Origin: Mesorhizobium sp. LSJC280B00
GTDB lineage: Bacteria; Pseudomonadota; Alphaproteobacteria; Rhizobiales; Rhizobiaceae
DNA length: 64,000 bases
Reading direction: 5' to 3'
NCBI RefSeq assembly: GCF_000502835.1
Contig: NZ_AYVL01000017.1
Span: 147,148-211,147 of the forward strand
Below, one piece after another: positions 9,037-17,386 of this stretch. The stretch's first letter is position 1; each line of letters starts with the position of its first letter. The translations under genes were made by a program, and so were the position numbers. The notes under the pieces were generated by a model. The model had not been told where the DNA came from. It made no database searches and saw only the letters and a program-made list of their open reading frames with translations.

Positions 9037-9444
9037 TCAATCGATTGCCTCGATGCCTTGTGCCTTCAGCCGTTCGAGATGGTCCTTCATCTCTTTCAGC
9101 CGCTCGGGGGAGTGGCCCTGCCACTCGGTGACCTCGCCCGTGATCCTGAGCGGCTCGCGGCAGCGATAGGACTGCGTCGGATTGCCGGGAAATTTCTTGT
9201 CCGTAAGATTGGGGTCGTCCATGACCGGGCCGGTTGGTTCCACGATGTAGATCCTTTCGCGTCCGTCACCGGCGGCCAGTTCTGCACCCCAGATAGCCGC
9301 ATCCAGAGTGCCGGTTAGATAGACCCAGGCTGCCTGCTTTCGCGCCCCGTAATTGGAGCTGTAACCGGCTTCGATCAGGTCTCCCGGCTTAAGGTCGGCC
9401 CGGGTGCCGTGGTAGAATTGCCGCGGGTCGTCGGTGGCTGTCAT
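9037..9444 (-). CDS. arr: NAD+:rifamycin ADP-ribosyltransferase
   Basis: A 135-residue protein of normal length for Arr. It starts with FYHGTRADLKPGD (His12), has SSNYGARKQAAWVYLTGTL (Tyr42) and ends with MDDPNLTDKKFPGNPTQSYR, the signature segments of Arr enzymes, with His, Tyr and an Asp in the active site. Arr transfers ADP-ribose from NAD+ to rifampicin and inactivates it. No integron, transposon or other resistance gene is near, so it looks like a chromosomal Arr homologue. The activity is inferred. Confidence 0.93.
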   Translation of the reverse strand: MTATDDPRQFYHGTRADLKPGDLIEAGYSSNYGARKQAAWVYLTGTLDAAIWGAELAAGDGRERIYIVEPTGPVMDDPNLTDKKFPGNPTQSYRCREPLRITGEVTEWQGHSPERLKEMKDHLERLKAQGIEAID

Positions 9445-9657
9445 CGGCTCGCTACCATCCTCGCTGTCTCAGGCGTCATGGTGTCGTGGTGCGCACTATT
9501 TCATGCACGTCATCGAATCAAGCCTCCGGCCACGCGGTTATCGGACGTCCGCGCTCAGCGCTCCCGACACCCATTCCGGTCATACCGCCCGATGCGCGCT
9601 AGCGGTCGGCTGCCGGCGCGGTTATTATCGGCGCCTGCACCGTCGCTAAGGTGGAAA
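9445..9657. other. Gap between arr and a small plus-strand gene
   Basis: 213 bases with no gene I can support. It should hold the arr promoter (minus strand) and the promoter of the gene at 9658. No clear -35/-10 pair or repeat was seen. Confidence 0.4.
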
Positions 9658-9951
9658 ATGGATCTGCAAGCCTTCAGGGAATCGAATGCGAAACCACAGC
9701 CGCCAGCCGGCTTGAGCCCTGCCCTGCAGGCGCTGTGGTGGGATGCAAAGGGCGATTGGGCTAAGGCGCACGAGTGCGCGCAGCAGCGCGACGATACGGC
9801 GGGCATGCACGTGCATGCCTATCTCCACCGCAAGGAAGGCGACCAGTCGAATGCGGAATATTGGTATCGCCGCAGCAACGCGGCGCCGTCGACCTTAACG
9901 CTTGACGAGGAATGGCAAGAGTTGGCACGTACACTTTTGCAGCAAAGCTGA
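9658..9951 (+). CDS. Conserved small hypothetical protein
   Basis: A 97-residue soluble protein, rich in Trp, His, Gln and charged residues (ALWWDAKGDWAKAHECAQQ; VHAYLHRKEGDQSNAEYWYRR). The helix-pair pattern recalls a single TPR-like hairpin. AGGTGG lies just upstream of the ATG. I do not recognise a function; proteins of this look are common in rhizobia. The gene is flanked by arr on one side and another hypothetical gene on the other. Confidence 0.72.
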   Translation: MDLQAFRESNAKPQPPAGLSPALQALWWDAKGDWAKAHECAQQRDDTAGMHVHAYLHRKEGDQSNAEYWYRRSNAAPSTLTLDEEWQELARTLLQQS

Positions 9952-10003
9952 CGCTTGCTCAGTCATCGTAAAATAGCCGGTCCTGCATCCACTCTCCGGG
10001 GTT

Positions 10004-10294
10004 TCAGCTGGCGCCCTGTGGCTTGTCCCTGCCGTTCCATTCCGCATTGCGCGCCTGCGCCTCTTCGGCGATCAGCTTGAACTCCCGCATCTTCGCAGCT
10101 TCGATGGCGAATGCGCGGCTTGGCAGGACGCCAGGGTCCTCCTGACTGTTCTGAAACTGAAAACGGGCCTCCAGTTCGGCCCATATTCGCTCGGGTGCCG
10201 TATCCTCGCTGGCAAGCAGCGCAACGACCAGCGCCAGAGTCTCGCGCTGGGCGTTCAGCCGCCCTTCGATCTCTTCATTCGGCAATTCGGACAT
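10004..10294 (-). CDS. Small hypothetical protein
   Basis: A 96-residue soluble helical protein starting MSELPNEEIEGRLNAQRET and ending in a charged tail (RNAEWNGRDKPQGAS). It has no signal peptide or known motif. The ATG at 10294 has GGAAG upstream; the open frame extends further to a TTG at 10327, less likely. It converges with the gene ending at 9951. Function unknown. Confidence 0.62.
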   Translation of the reverse strand: MSELPNEEIEGRLNAQRETLALVVALLASEDTAPERIWAELEARFQFQNSQEDPGVLPSRAFAIEAAKMREFKLIAEEAQARNAEWNGRDKPQGAS

Positions 10295-10453
10295 GCGGGT
10301 CGCTTCCAGTTTCTGGCTCAACGGCAAAATCGCACCCTTGTTCCGGAATCCAGCGACGGCACGTGAGCAATTCCGAAAACGCGAGCAACAGTTTTCCCGT
10401 TAACCGACAGGGTCCGACCGGGGCTGTGGTTCCGCACCGTCGACCCCTCCAGG

Positions 10454-10506
10454 TTGACAGCGCAGGCCCATCGATTTAAGTTCGCGTTAGTGGCCACTAA
10501 CGCGAA
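10454..10506 (+). promoter_or_regulatory. ArsR promoter with a perfect 26-bp palindrome
   Basis: TTGACA (10454-10459) is followed after 17 bases by TAAGTT (10477-10482), a plausible sigma70 promoter. A perfect palindrome, half-site TTCGCGTTAGTGG, spans 10481-10506, over the end of the -10 box, the expected start of transcription and the first codons of the ArsR gene. This is the expected place for an autorepressor operator. The palindrome is directly visible; binding by the adjacent regulator is inferred. Confidence 0.72.
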
Positions 10507-10807
10507 ACATTGGACAGCGCTCGGAGACTCGACGAGGCGCACGATATTCGAATTGTTGGTCGAACAGCCTTGTTCGGTCAGCGGACTTGCTCGTGTGCTG
10601 CCTGTAACCAGGCCGGCGGTCTCTCAGCACTTGAAAGTACTCAAGGATGCCGGGCTTGTGGCCGACACGCGCTCAGGCAAGGAACGAATATACCGTATCG
10701 ATCCGGACGGCCTAGCAAGTCTGCGCGCGGAAATCGATCAGTTCTGGAGCAAGACCCTGGCGAGCTACAAACTGGCCGTCGAGCACCCAAAGAAGGACCA
10801 GCCATGA
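10490..10807 (+). CDS. ArsR-family repressor
   Basis: A winged-helix regulator of about 105 residues with ALGDSTRRTIFELLVEQPCS and the recognition region VTRPAVSQHLKVLKDAGLV, closest to the ArsR subfamily that is paired with SRPBCC/AHSA1 proteins and lacks metal-binding cysteines at the usual ELCVCDL site. The start is uncertain. A GTG at 10490 lies about 8 bases after a -10 box, so the message may be leaderless; a TTG at 10454 coincides with the probable -35 box and is less likely. It overlaps the next gene by ATGA. Confidence 0.88.
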   Translation: MATNAKHWTALGDSTRRTIFELLVEQPCSVSGLARVLPVTRPAVSQHLKVLKDAGLVADTRSGKERIYRIDPDGLASLRAEIDQFWSKTLASYKLAVEHPKKDQP

Positions 10808-11292
10808 GCAAGCTTCCTGCAACCGCGCCCGTAAGGCATTTCGTCGTTGTCGAGGCACCTATCGCGCGTGCCTTCAAGGTCTTCACCGAGGATTTCGGGA
10901 AATTCAAACCTCGCGAGCACAATCTTCTTGCCGTACCGATCGCAGAGACGATCTTCGAACCCTGGGTCGGGGGCCACGTTTACGATCGCGGCGTGGACGG
11001 CAGCGAGTGCCGCTGGGCTCGTGTGTTGGCTTACAATCCCCCCAGCCGGCTGATTCTGAGCTGGGACATCAGCCCTCGGTGGCAGATTGAGAGCGACCTG
11101 AACAAAACCAGCGAATGGGAAGTCCGGTTCACGGCTGAGACGGAGAACCGAACCCGGGTTGAGATCGAGCACCGGAATCTCGAACGCCATGGCGAAGGCT
11201 GGGAGGGCGTGCGCGGGGGGGTTGATAGCGATCAAGGCTGGCCGCTGTACTTGCGGCGGTTCCACGACCTTTTCCCCGGTGCGACCGCCTGA
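10804..11292 (+). CDS. SRPBCC/AHSA1-family protein
   Basis: A 162-residue START-like (AHSA1) protein: VRHFVVVEAPIARAFKVFTEDF at the start of the fold, FEPWVGGHVYDRGVDGSECRWARVLAYNPP in the middle and a closing helix ending in RFHDLFPG. These proteins bind small hydrophobic ligands. It overlaps the ArsR gene by four bases (ATGA) and is almost surely translated with it. The ArsR-SRPBCC pairing is a common arrangement of unknown physiological role. Confidence 0.88.
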   Translation: MSKLPATAPVRHFVVVEAPIARAFKVFTEDFGKFKPREHNLLAVPIAETIFEPWVGGHVYDRGVDGSECRWARVLAYNPPSRLILSWDISPRWQIESDLNKTSEWEVRFTAETENRTRVEIEHRNLERHGEGWEGVRGGVDSDQGWPLYLRRFHDLFPGATA

Positions 11293-11866
11293 CACCGTTG
11301 GCGACTTTGAGGGCGTGACTGGCAAGAACCGTTTGGTTCACTGCGATCCCAGTGAGTGGAGACAAGACGGACGTCTATTGTTAAGCGTTCTCGGCGTGCT
11401 CGCGCTCTTGTTTGCTCTCGATAGTATTGGCAGTCTACTCGGGTTCGTCCAATGGGTTGGTAGGAGCGCTGGCGAGACCGGTAATCCCGGCAGACGACGA
11501 CAACCGGCTCTATAGGATCGACCGCGTTCACATGAACTCGGTCGAGGCATTGGCGCCCCCATCGCGCCCGCAGTGCTAGCGATGATGGTTGGTGTTGGAG
11601 CGCCCACTTTGGCGACATTGGTCTGGGCTCACCTGGCGATACGCCTCCTCCATCTGGGAATCTATCGGCATGGCGGAAACGCCGCCAAGGGAGATAGTCT
11701 CGGGACGATTCTGTACGTCTCTGGAGCGTTGGTCACGTTGGCCCTCATCCTTTTGACTGGATGGGCAGCGCTCAATTGACGTTGGCGCCACTTCTTGAGG
11801 CTACGGTTCGCGAGACTCGGCGGCCGACGCTATGAAACCTTCTGATTTTTAAGCCGTTATCGCCGG
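11293..11866 (+). other. 574-base region with possible remains of a small membrane-protein gene
   Basis: No full-length gene is clear. Two short plus-strand frames encode hydrophobic segments: one from a GTG at 11314 to 11515 (LLLSVLGVLALLFALDSIG, then FVQWVGRS) and one from a GTG at 11573 or ATG at 11582 to 11779 (TLATLVWAHLAIRLLHLGIY, then ILYVSGALVTLALILLTGW). They are in different frames. They could be two small proteins or one frameshifted membrane protein. Confidence 0.35.
11573..11779 (+). CDS. Possible two-helix membrane protein or 3' remnant
   Basis: 68 codons from GTG 11573 (or 65 from ATG 11582) encode two good membrane segments separated by a short loop (YRHGGNAAKGDSLGT). The ribosome site is weak. 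The segment may be the 3' part of a longer gene that began in the frame ending at 11515. No family is recognised. Confidence 0.35.
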   Translation: MLAMMVGVGAPTLATLVWAHLAIRLLHLGIYRHGGNAAKGDSLGTILYVSGALVTLALILLTGWAALN

Positions 11867-13864
11867 ATGCCCGAGGCTAAATTCAAGCTGAAATCGGTTG
11901 ACGGCGCCCGAACGCGCGATGCCGAGAAGTCGCGCCGCGAGAAGCAATCGACCGTCGAAGTCGCGTCCGAGGTCGTCGGCGAGCCCGCGCCGCCGCCGGA
12001 TTTCATCGAACCCGATCCGGAGTTGACACCTGAAGAGGCCGAGCAGGCGCGCAAGAGATATCTGCTGAAGCGCTTCTGGATCAGCGCGCGCGGTTATTGG
12101 GGCAGCAGTGGCGACAGGGTCGCCTGGCCGTTGACGATCGGGCTGTTGGTTCTGATCGTCACCAATGTCGGCTTCCAGTATGGGATCAATGTCTGGAATC
12201 GCGCAATTTTCGACGCCATTGAGCAACGCAATGCCCATACCGTATATTGGCTGAGCGCCGTTTTCGTGCCACTCGTGCTCGGAAGCGCCAGCCTTGTGGT
12301 GGCGCAAGTCTTCTTTCGCATGAGGATACAGCGCCGCTGGCGTTCCTGGCTCACCACCGCGGTCATCGCGCGCTGGCTCGCAAGCGGCCGCTACTATCAG
12401 CTGAACCTCGTCGGCGGCGATCATAGCAACCCCGAAGCCCGCATCGCCGAGGATTTGCGGATTGCCACCGAATCGCCCGTCGATTTCATCGCCGGTGTCA
12501 TCGTCGCATTTCTGTCGGCCTCGACCTTCATCGTGGTGCTCTGGACGATCGGCGGCGCCCTGACCCTGACGATTGCAGGTTCGACCGTCACCGTTCCCGG
12601 CTTCCTGGTCATCACCGCAGTGCTCTATTCCGCGATCACGTCCACTTCGATGGCGGTCATTGGCCGCCATTTCGTCCACCTCTCCGAGGGAAAAAATCAG
12701 GCGGAAGCCGAGTTCCGCTACACGCTGACGCGCGTGCGGGAAAACGGCGAGAGCATCGCATTGCTCGGCGGCGAGGAGGAGGAGCGCAGCGGCATGGACA
12801 AGACATTTGCCCATGTGCTCAGGCAATGGGCGCTCCTTGCAGGCCAGCACATGCGCACGGCGCTGGTGTCTCAGGGGTCGAGCCTGTTTGCGCCTGTCGT
12901 GCCGGTCTTGCTTTGCGCTCCAAAGTTCCTCGAAGGCAGCATGACACTTGGACAGGTCATGCAGGCTGCCTCGGCCTTTGCCATCGTGCAGGGCGCGTTC
13001 GGATGGCTGGTCGACAACTATCCCCGTCTCGCCGATTGGAACGCCTGTGCACGGCGCATCGCCTCGCTGATGATGTCGCTCGACGGGCTCGAGCGGGCGG
13101 AACAGAGCAACACGCTGGGACGCATAAAGCGCGGCGAGACCGGCGGCAATGCGATGCTCAGCCTGAACAATCTCTCCGTGTCGCTCGACGACGGCACCGC
13201 CGTGGTCAAGGAAACCGAGGTCGTGATCGAACCAGGCGAGCGGGTGCTCGTCGCCGGCGAATCCGGCTCGGGCAAGAGTACGCTGGTGCGCGCCGTCGCG
13301 GGTCTGTGGCCATGGGGTAGCGGCAGCGTCAACATCCGCGCCGACAGACGGTTGTTCATGTTGCCGCAACGGCCCTACATCCCGACCGGGACGCTTCGCC
13401 GCGCTGTCGCCTATCCAGGCGCCGCCGACAACTGGACGCTGGATAAGATCAAGGCTGCCCTCGACAAGGTGGGACTCGACTACCTCAACGACCGGATCGA
13501 GGAGGACGCGCCATGGGACCAGACGTTGTCGGGTGGCGAAAAGCAGCGCCTCGCCTTCGCGCGTCTTCTGCTGCACCGCCCCGATATCATCGTGCTGGAC
13601 GAGGCAACGTCGGCACTCGATGAGAAGAGCCAGGACAAGATGATGGAGATGATTATTCGCGAATTGCCGACGGTCACCATCATAAGCGTAGCGCACCGCG
13701 CCGAGCTGGAGGCCTTCCACAGCCGCAAGATCACATTGGAGCGGCACAAGGGCGGCGCAAAACTTGTCAGCGATATCGAACTCGTCCCGCGCAAGGACAG
13801 ACGGAACTTGCTTATGCGCCTTCTGAGGCAACGGCGCGCCAACGGAAAGCCAGCGCGACCTTGA
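11867..13864 (+). CDS. ABC transporter, fused permease-ATPase of the SbmA/ABCD type
   Basis: A 665-residue half-transporter. A charged, cytosolic N-terminus (about 80 residues) leads into an ABC_membrane_2 type membrane domain (about 85-400, with NVWNRAIFDAIEQRN) and then an ATPase domain: Walker A GESGSGKST (about 464), signature LSGGEKQR, Walker B IIVLDEATSALDE and switch His in VAHR. This order matches the family that includes SbmA/BacA-related exporters, Rv1819c and peroxisomal ABCD proteins. The substrate cannot be told; peptides, cobalamin and very-long-chain fatty acids are known for relatives. ATG start with no strong ribosome site. Confidence 0.9.
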   Translation: MPEAKFKLKSVDGARTRDAEKSRREKQSTVEVASEVVGEPAPPPDFIEPDPELTPEEAEQARKRYLLKRFWISARGYWGSSGDRVAWPLTIGLLVLIVTNVGFQYGINVWNRAIFDAIEQRNAHTVYWLSAVFVPLVLGSASLVVAQVFFRMRIQRRWRSWLTTAVIARWLASGRYYQLNLVGGDHSNPEARIAEDLRIATESPVDFIAGVIVAFLSASTFIVVLWTIGGALTLTIAGSTVTVPGFLVITAVLYSAITSTSMAVIGRHFVHLSEGKNQAEAEFRYTLTRVRENGESIALLGGEEEERSGMDKTFAHVLRQWALLAGQHMRTALVSQGSSLFAPVVPVLLCAPKFLEGSMTLGQVMQAASAFAIVQGAFGWLVDNYPRLADWNACARRIASLMMSLDGLERAEQSNTLGRIKRGETGGNAMLSLNNLSVSLDDGTAVVKETEVVIEPGERVLVAGESGSGKSTLVRAVAGLWPWGSGSVNIRADRRLFMLPQRPYIPTGTLRRAVAYPGAADNWTLDKIKAALDKVGLDYLNDRIEEDAPWDQTLSGGEKQRLAFARLLLHRPDIIVLDEATSALDEKSQDKMMEMIIRELPTVTIISVAHRAELEAFHSRKITLERHKGGAKLVSDIELVPRKDRRNLLMRLLRQRRANGKPARP

Positions 13865-14065
13865 GCAAAGCGGCGCTGCCCTACGCAAAGAGTGAGGCCG
13901 CCGGTCGAACCAGGCGGACCATCGCCGGTTCGAGTCACTGCCCGCATCTGGTCCTGAAAGCACCAGCCGTGATACCTTGATTCCGGGCAGCTGCTGCTGT
14001 CGGAACGTCGATGGCACGAGCGCATTTCCATGTCCGGTGCAACGCCGAGGCCAGCTGTGAAAAAC

Positions 14066-14106
14066 CCGGGTTGATTTCAAAAGCCCAGATTGATTTCGAA
14101 AGCAAA
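14066..14106 (+). repeat. Short imperfect direct repeat before the VOC gene
   Basis: TTGATTTCAAAAGC and TTGATTTCGAAAGC occur 20 bases apart just upstream of the start at 14117. The second copy brings the AAAGGGA ribosome site close to the start. It may be a local duplication with no function. The rest of the 13865-14116 gap shows no gene. Confidence 0.5.
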
Positions 14107-14116
14107 GGGACCAGCA

Positions 14117-14596
14117 ATGACAATCGCCAAGAACACGATCTGCCTTTGGTACGACAAGGACGCCGAGGCTGCGGCCCGCTTCTATTCCGAGATTTTTCCC
14201 GACAGTTCGGTGAAATCCGTCCACCGCGCTCCCAGCGACTACCCGTCCGGCAAGGCAGGCGACGTGCTGACGGTCGAGTTCACGGTCGCCGGCATCCCCT
14301 GTCTCGGCCTCAATGGCGGGCCCGCGTTTAAACACAACGAAGCCTTCTCCTTCCAGATCGCCACCGACGATCAGCAGGAGACCGACCGCTATTGGAACGC
14401 CATCGTCGGCAATGGCGGCCAGGAAAGTGCCTGCGGCTGGTGCAAGGACAAATGGGGCATCTCCTGGCAAATCACGCCGCGCGTGCTGACCGAGGCGATC
14501 GCCGCCGGCGGCGATGAAGCAAAGCGCGCATTCGAGGCGATGATGGAGATGAAGAAAATCGACGTTGCAGCGATCGAGGCGGCGCGGCGCGGCTGA
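14117..14596 (+). CDS. VOC-superfamily (PhnB-like) protein
   Basis: A 159-residue protein with CLWYDKDAEAAARFYSEIFPDS at the start, PCLGLNGGPAFKHNEAFSF in the middle and GWCKDKWGISWQITPRVL near the end, typical of the PhnB-like / 3-demethylubiquinone-methyltransferase-like VOC proteins. Members of this group are often annotated as methyltransferases but have no SAM site; the true substrate is unknown. AAAGGGACCAGCA precedes the ATG. Confidence 0.88.
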   Translation: MTIAKNTICLWYDKDAEAAARFYSEIFPDSSVKSVHRAPSDYPSGKAGDVLTVEFTVAGIPCLGLNGGPAFKHNEAFSFQIATDDQQETDRYWNAIVGNGGQESACGWCKDKWGISWQITPRVLTEAIAAGGDEAKRAFEAMMEMKKIDVAAIEAARRG

Positions 14597-14680
14597 CAGT
14601 TCGGGGGTGGCCCGACGCGAAAAGATCAGGGCAGAGCGGCCGGAAATGCTGCCGGCCGATCATCTCCAGGCAGGCGTGCG

Positions 14681-15463
14681 ATGGTGCTGAATTGCGCTGC
14701 GTTTTACGACGCCGAACTGCGACGGCACAACGAGGTCTTCAGGGCTGCGGTCAAGGTGGGAACGCGCGATCGCGTGCTCGATATCGGATGCGGTTCGGGA
14801 CAATCCTCTCGTGATGCTGCCCGTGTCGCGGTGGAAGGCAGCGTGCTCGGCGTGGACGTATCGGCCGAGATGCTCGAGATCGCCCGGAAGTGTAGTGCGA
14901 AAGAGGGATTGCGAAACGTCGCCTTTGAGCGCGGCGATGCGCAATTGCTGGTATTTCCGCCTGCCGGCTTCGATCTGTGCATTAGTCGATTTGGAGTGAT
15001 GTTCTTTGCCGATCCGGCGGCGGCGTTCGCCAATATCGCCCGGGCGATGCGACCAGGGGCACGTCTTGTGTGGATGGTATGGCAATGCCAGGACCGTAAC
15101 GAGTGGGCAACTGCCATTCAGCGGGCAATTGCGCCGGGGACCGCCATATCGGGGGGCGCCGCCACCCCGTTTTCGCTTGGCGACCCCGCCATCACCGCGG
15201 AGATCTTGGGTGCATCCGGTTTTGTTTCGGTCGACTTTGCCGAAGTGCATGAGCCGGTCTTCTACGGCCAGGACGTCGATGCGGCCTATGACGCTTTGCC
15301 TGACCTGCAACTGATGAAGGATCCGCTGGCCCGCGCAGATGTGGATGTCGACGCGGCGCTGCGGCGGTTGCGCGATCTGCTCGACGCGCATTTGACCGCG
15401 GACGGTGTGCTTTTCGACTCGCGTGCCTGGATCGTCACCGCGTTTCGGGCGAGCCGATGGTGA
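14681..15463 (+). CDS. Class I SAM-dependent methyltransferase
   Basis: A 260-residue methyltransferase with motif I VLDIGCGSGQSSRDAA, acidic loop LGVDVSAEMLEIAR, AFERGDAQLLVFPPAGFDL and SRFGVMFFADPAAAFANIAR, as in UbiE-like enzymes. The C-terminal part (from about 160) may define the acceptor, which is unknown. It lies 85 bases after the VOC gene and converges with the LysR gene. Confidence 0.87.
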   Translation: MVLNCAAFYDAELRRHNEVFRAAVKVGTRDRVLDIGCGSGQSSRDAARVAVEGSVLGVDVSAEMLEIARKCSAKEGLRNVAFERGDAQLLVFPPAGFDLCISRFGVMFFADPAAAFANIARAMRPGARLVWMVWQCQDRNEWATAIQRAIAPGTAISGGAATPFSLGDPAITAEILGASGFVSVDFAEVHEPVFYGQDVDAAYDALPDLQLMKDPLARADVDVDAALRRLRDLLDAHLTADGVLFDSRAWIVTAFRASRW

Positions 15464-15502
15464 CTGCGCGATGTAGACGATCCTGTTCTCTCGGCCTTCC
15501 CG

Positions 15503-16396
15503 TCAGTCCATTTGCGGCGCGACTTCTGAGAGCAGCCAATCCCGAAAAGCCTTGACTTTGCGCTGACGGATCGCCTCTGGCGGGTAGACGAAATAGAAGC
15601 TGGAGGGGGATTTCAGGGCGTGGCCGAAGGGGCGGACGAGTCGCCCGGCGGCAAGGTCGGCCGCAACGAGCATGGTCCGGCCGAGCACCACCCCCTCGCC
15701 TTGTGCGGCCGACTCCATGGCAAAGGTGGCAGAGTCAAAGGTAATCCCGCTCTGCGGGTCCACGCCCTCGACCCCGGCGCTTGCTAGCCAGGTCGCCCAG
15801 TCGATCGGAAAGCTGTCACGGATCAGCGTGTGGTGTTTGAGGTCCTGAGGCGTGCGGAGCGGATGCGCACCCTCAAGAAGCTTTGGGCTGCACACTGGAA
15901 ACACCTCCTCGCCGGTGAGGAACTCCGACGTGAGCCCCGGATAGTTTCCGTTGCCATAACGGACGGCGACATCGATGCCGTCGCCCAGGAAGTTGGTCAG
16001 CTTCCCACTCGTCGAAACCCGCACATCGATGTCGCCATGCGCACGGTGAAAGCGATAGAGGCGCGGCACCAGCCATCTCCCCGCGAAGCCATCGGAGGTG
16101 CTGACGTTCAATGTCGAGCTTGAATAGCGGGCTGTTGCTGCAGCGGTGGCGGTGGCCAACTGGGCGAGCGCCTCGCGCACCGCCCGCGCATAGGGCTCGC
16201 CAACGGCTGTCAGACTCACCGAACGCGTACCGCGCTCGAACAGCTGCACACCGAGCTGATCCTCAAGATTCTTGATCGCCCGGCTGATCGCACCGTGGGT
16301 GACATGAAGTTCCTCTGCCGCCTTGGAGAAACTCAACAGGCGCGCCGCGGCCTCGAAACTTGGCAAGGTGGTGAGGGGAGGCAGCTTCCGGGGCAT
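15503..16396 (-). CDS. LysR-family regulator, GcvA-like
   Basis: A 297-residue LysR regulator. It starts MPRKLPPLTTLPSFEAAARL, with the HTH in SFSKAAEELHVTHGAISRAI, the pattern of the GcvA/AmpR branch. The effector domain includes GDGIDVAVRYGNGNYPGL. I chose the ATG at 16396, which matches this conserved N-terminus and has AGG upstream; the frame is open 11 codons further. The target is unknown; the divergent neighbour is the DUF1127 gene at 16604. Confidence 0.91.
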   Translation of the reverse strand: MPRKLPPLTTLPSFEAAARLLSFSKAAEELHVTHGAISRAIKNLEDQLGVQLFERGTRSVSLTAVGEPYARAVREALAQLATATAAATARYSSSTLNVSTSDGFAGRWLVPRLYRFHRAHGDIDVRVSTSGKLTNFLGDGIDVAVRYGNGNYPGLTSEFLTGEEVFPVCSPKLLEGAHPLRTPQDLKHHTLIRDSFPIDWATWLASAGVEGVDPQSGITFDSATFAMESAAQGEGVVLGRTMLVAADLAAGRLVRPFGHALKSPSSFYFVYPPEAIRQRKVKAFRDWLLSEVAPQMD

Positions 16397-16603
16397 GGAT
16401 CGATACCTGTACGTGTGAGTGATGCTCACTCATTGTCGCCGATAAGTCGTTTGTCGTCCAGGCCAGAAGCCGGCATGTTTGCTCGCGTAATCAGTCATTC
16501 ACCGCCGCTGCAAAAGGCGAGTTTGATGTGACTGATACTCTCGCTGACGAAAGTCGCGGGGCAACTGCTGAAACCAAAACTGCCGCCACTCTGGGAGAGC
16601 ACC

Positions 16604-16789
16604 ATGAACGCCAAACGAATTGAACCCATCGTCGACGTCCTGAGCGGCATGGCCGGCCGCATCCTCGCCTCGAGCAGCCGGCGCCGGACCGGGCGGCAGA
16701 TTGCACGCTTCTCGACCCGCCGGCTCGAAGACCTCGGGTTTGCCCGCGACTGGGACGGTTCGGTCTATCGGCCGTCGGACCACCGCTAG
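16604..16789 (+). CDS. DUF1127 small protein
   Basis: A 61-residue basic protein with the DUF1127 core pattern (arginine-rich helix then TRRLEDLGFARDWD, compare the family LSDRxLxDIGL). GGGAG lies upstream of the ATG. Short DUF1127 proteins in related bacteria have been linked to RNA turnover and to phosphate and carbon control, but the role of this one is unknown. A second member is at 47182. Confidence 0.78.
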   Translation: MNAKRIEPIVDVLSGMAGRILASSSRRRTGRQIARFSTRRLEDLGFARDWDGSVYRPSDHR

Positions 16790-16861
16790 CCTGAACGAAA
16801 GCAACAGCGGACAGGCTCTTCGCCAAAGATCGCTGTCGCAAGGAATTAACGGAGAACGGAC

Positions 16862-17386
16862 ATGGCCACCATCCACCCATTCCTCTGGTTCAATACCGAT
16901 GCGGAGCAAGCCCGCGATTTCTACCTCTCGGTCTTCAAGAACAGCAAAGCGCTCCAGACCATCGAATACACCGACTGGGTGTCCGGAACCAACAAGACGG
17001 TCCCGCATGCCACCTTCGATTTCGAGCTCGAAGGACTGCACCTTACTGCGCTCAATGCCGGGCCGCAGCCGCCCTTCAACGAGCGGCTCTCGCTCTACAT
17101 CGAGACCAAGGACCAGGCCGAGACCGACTACTACTATGAAGCGCTCACCGCCGGCGGCGGCAGGGCACAACCCTGTGGCTGGCTCACCGACAGATACGGC
17201 GTCTACTGGCAGGTCATCCCGGAAATCCTGCCGCGGCTCAGTGCCGATCCGGATCGCGAAAAGGCCAACCGCGTCCGGCAGGCGATGTATGGGATGCGCA
17301 AGATCATCATCGCCGAGCTCGAAGCCGCCTACGCGGCAAGGCCTGACTCTCCCACCGCAATCGCAACGAACGGAGAACCCTCATGA
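16862..17386 (+). CDS. VOC-superfamily (PhnB-like) protein
   Basis: A 174-residue protein of the same group as the one at 14117: FLWFNTDAEQARDFYLSVFKNS, HLTALNAGPQPPFNERLSLYI and GWLTDRYGVYWQVIPEIL. It has an extra C-terminal helix and tail. It overlaps the SDR gene by ATGA, so the two are co-translated. The ligand is unknown. Confidence 0.88.
   Translation: MATIHPFLWFNTDAEQARDFYLSVFKNSKALQTIEYTDWVSGTNKTVPHATFDFELEGLHLTALNAGPQPPFNERLSLYIETKDQAETDYYYEALTAGGGRAQPCGWLTDRYGVYWQVIPEILPRLSADPDREKANRVRQAMYGMRKIIIAELEAAYAARPDSPTAIATNGEPS

Noticed and set aside
13905..13960. GGTTCGAGTC, which resembles the T-loop of a tRNA
   Set aside because: The flanking bases do not pair into a T stem and no acceptor, D or anticodon arm is found around it.
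11849..14470. An 873-codon open frame on the minus strand opposite the ABC transporter and VOC gene
   Set aside because: The plus strand here codes for clear ABC and VOC motifs. The minus frame has His/Arg/Gly-heavy composition, no known motif and no ribosome site; it is a product of high G+C.
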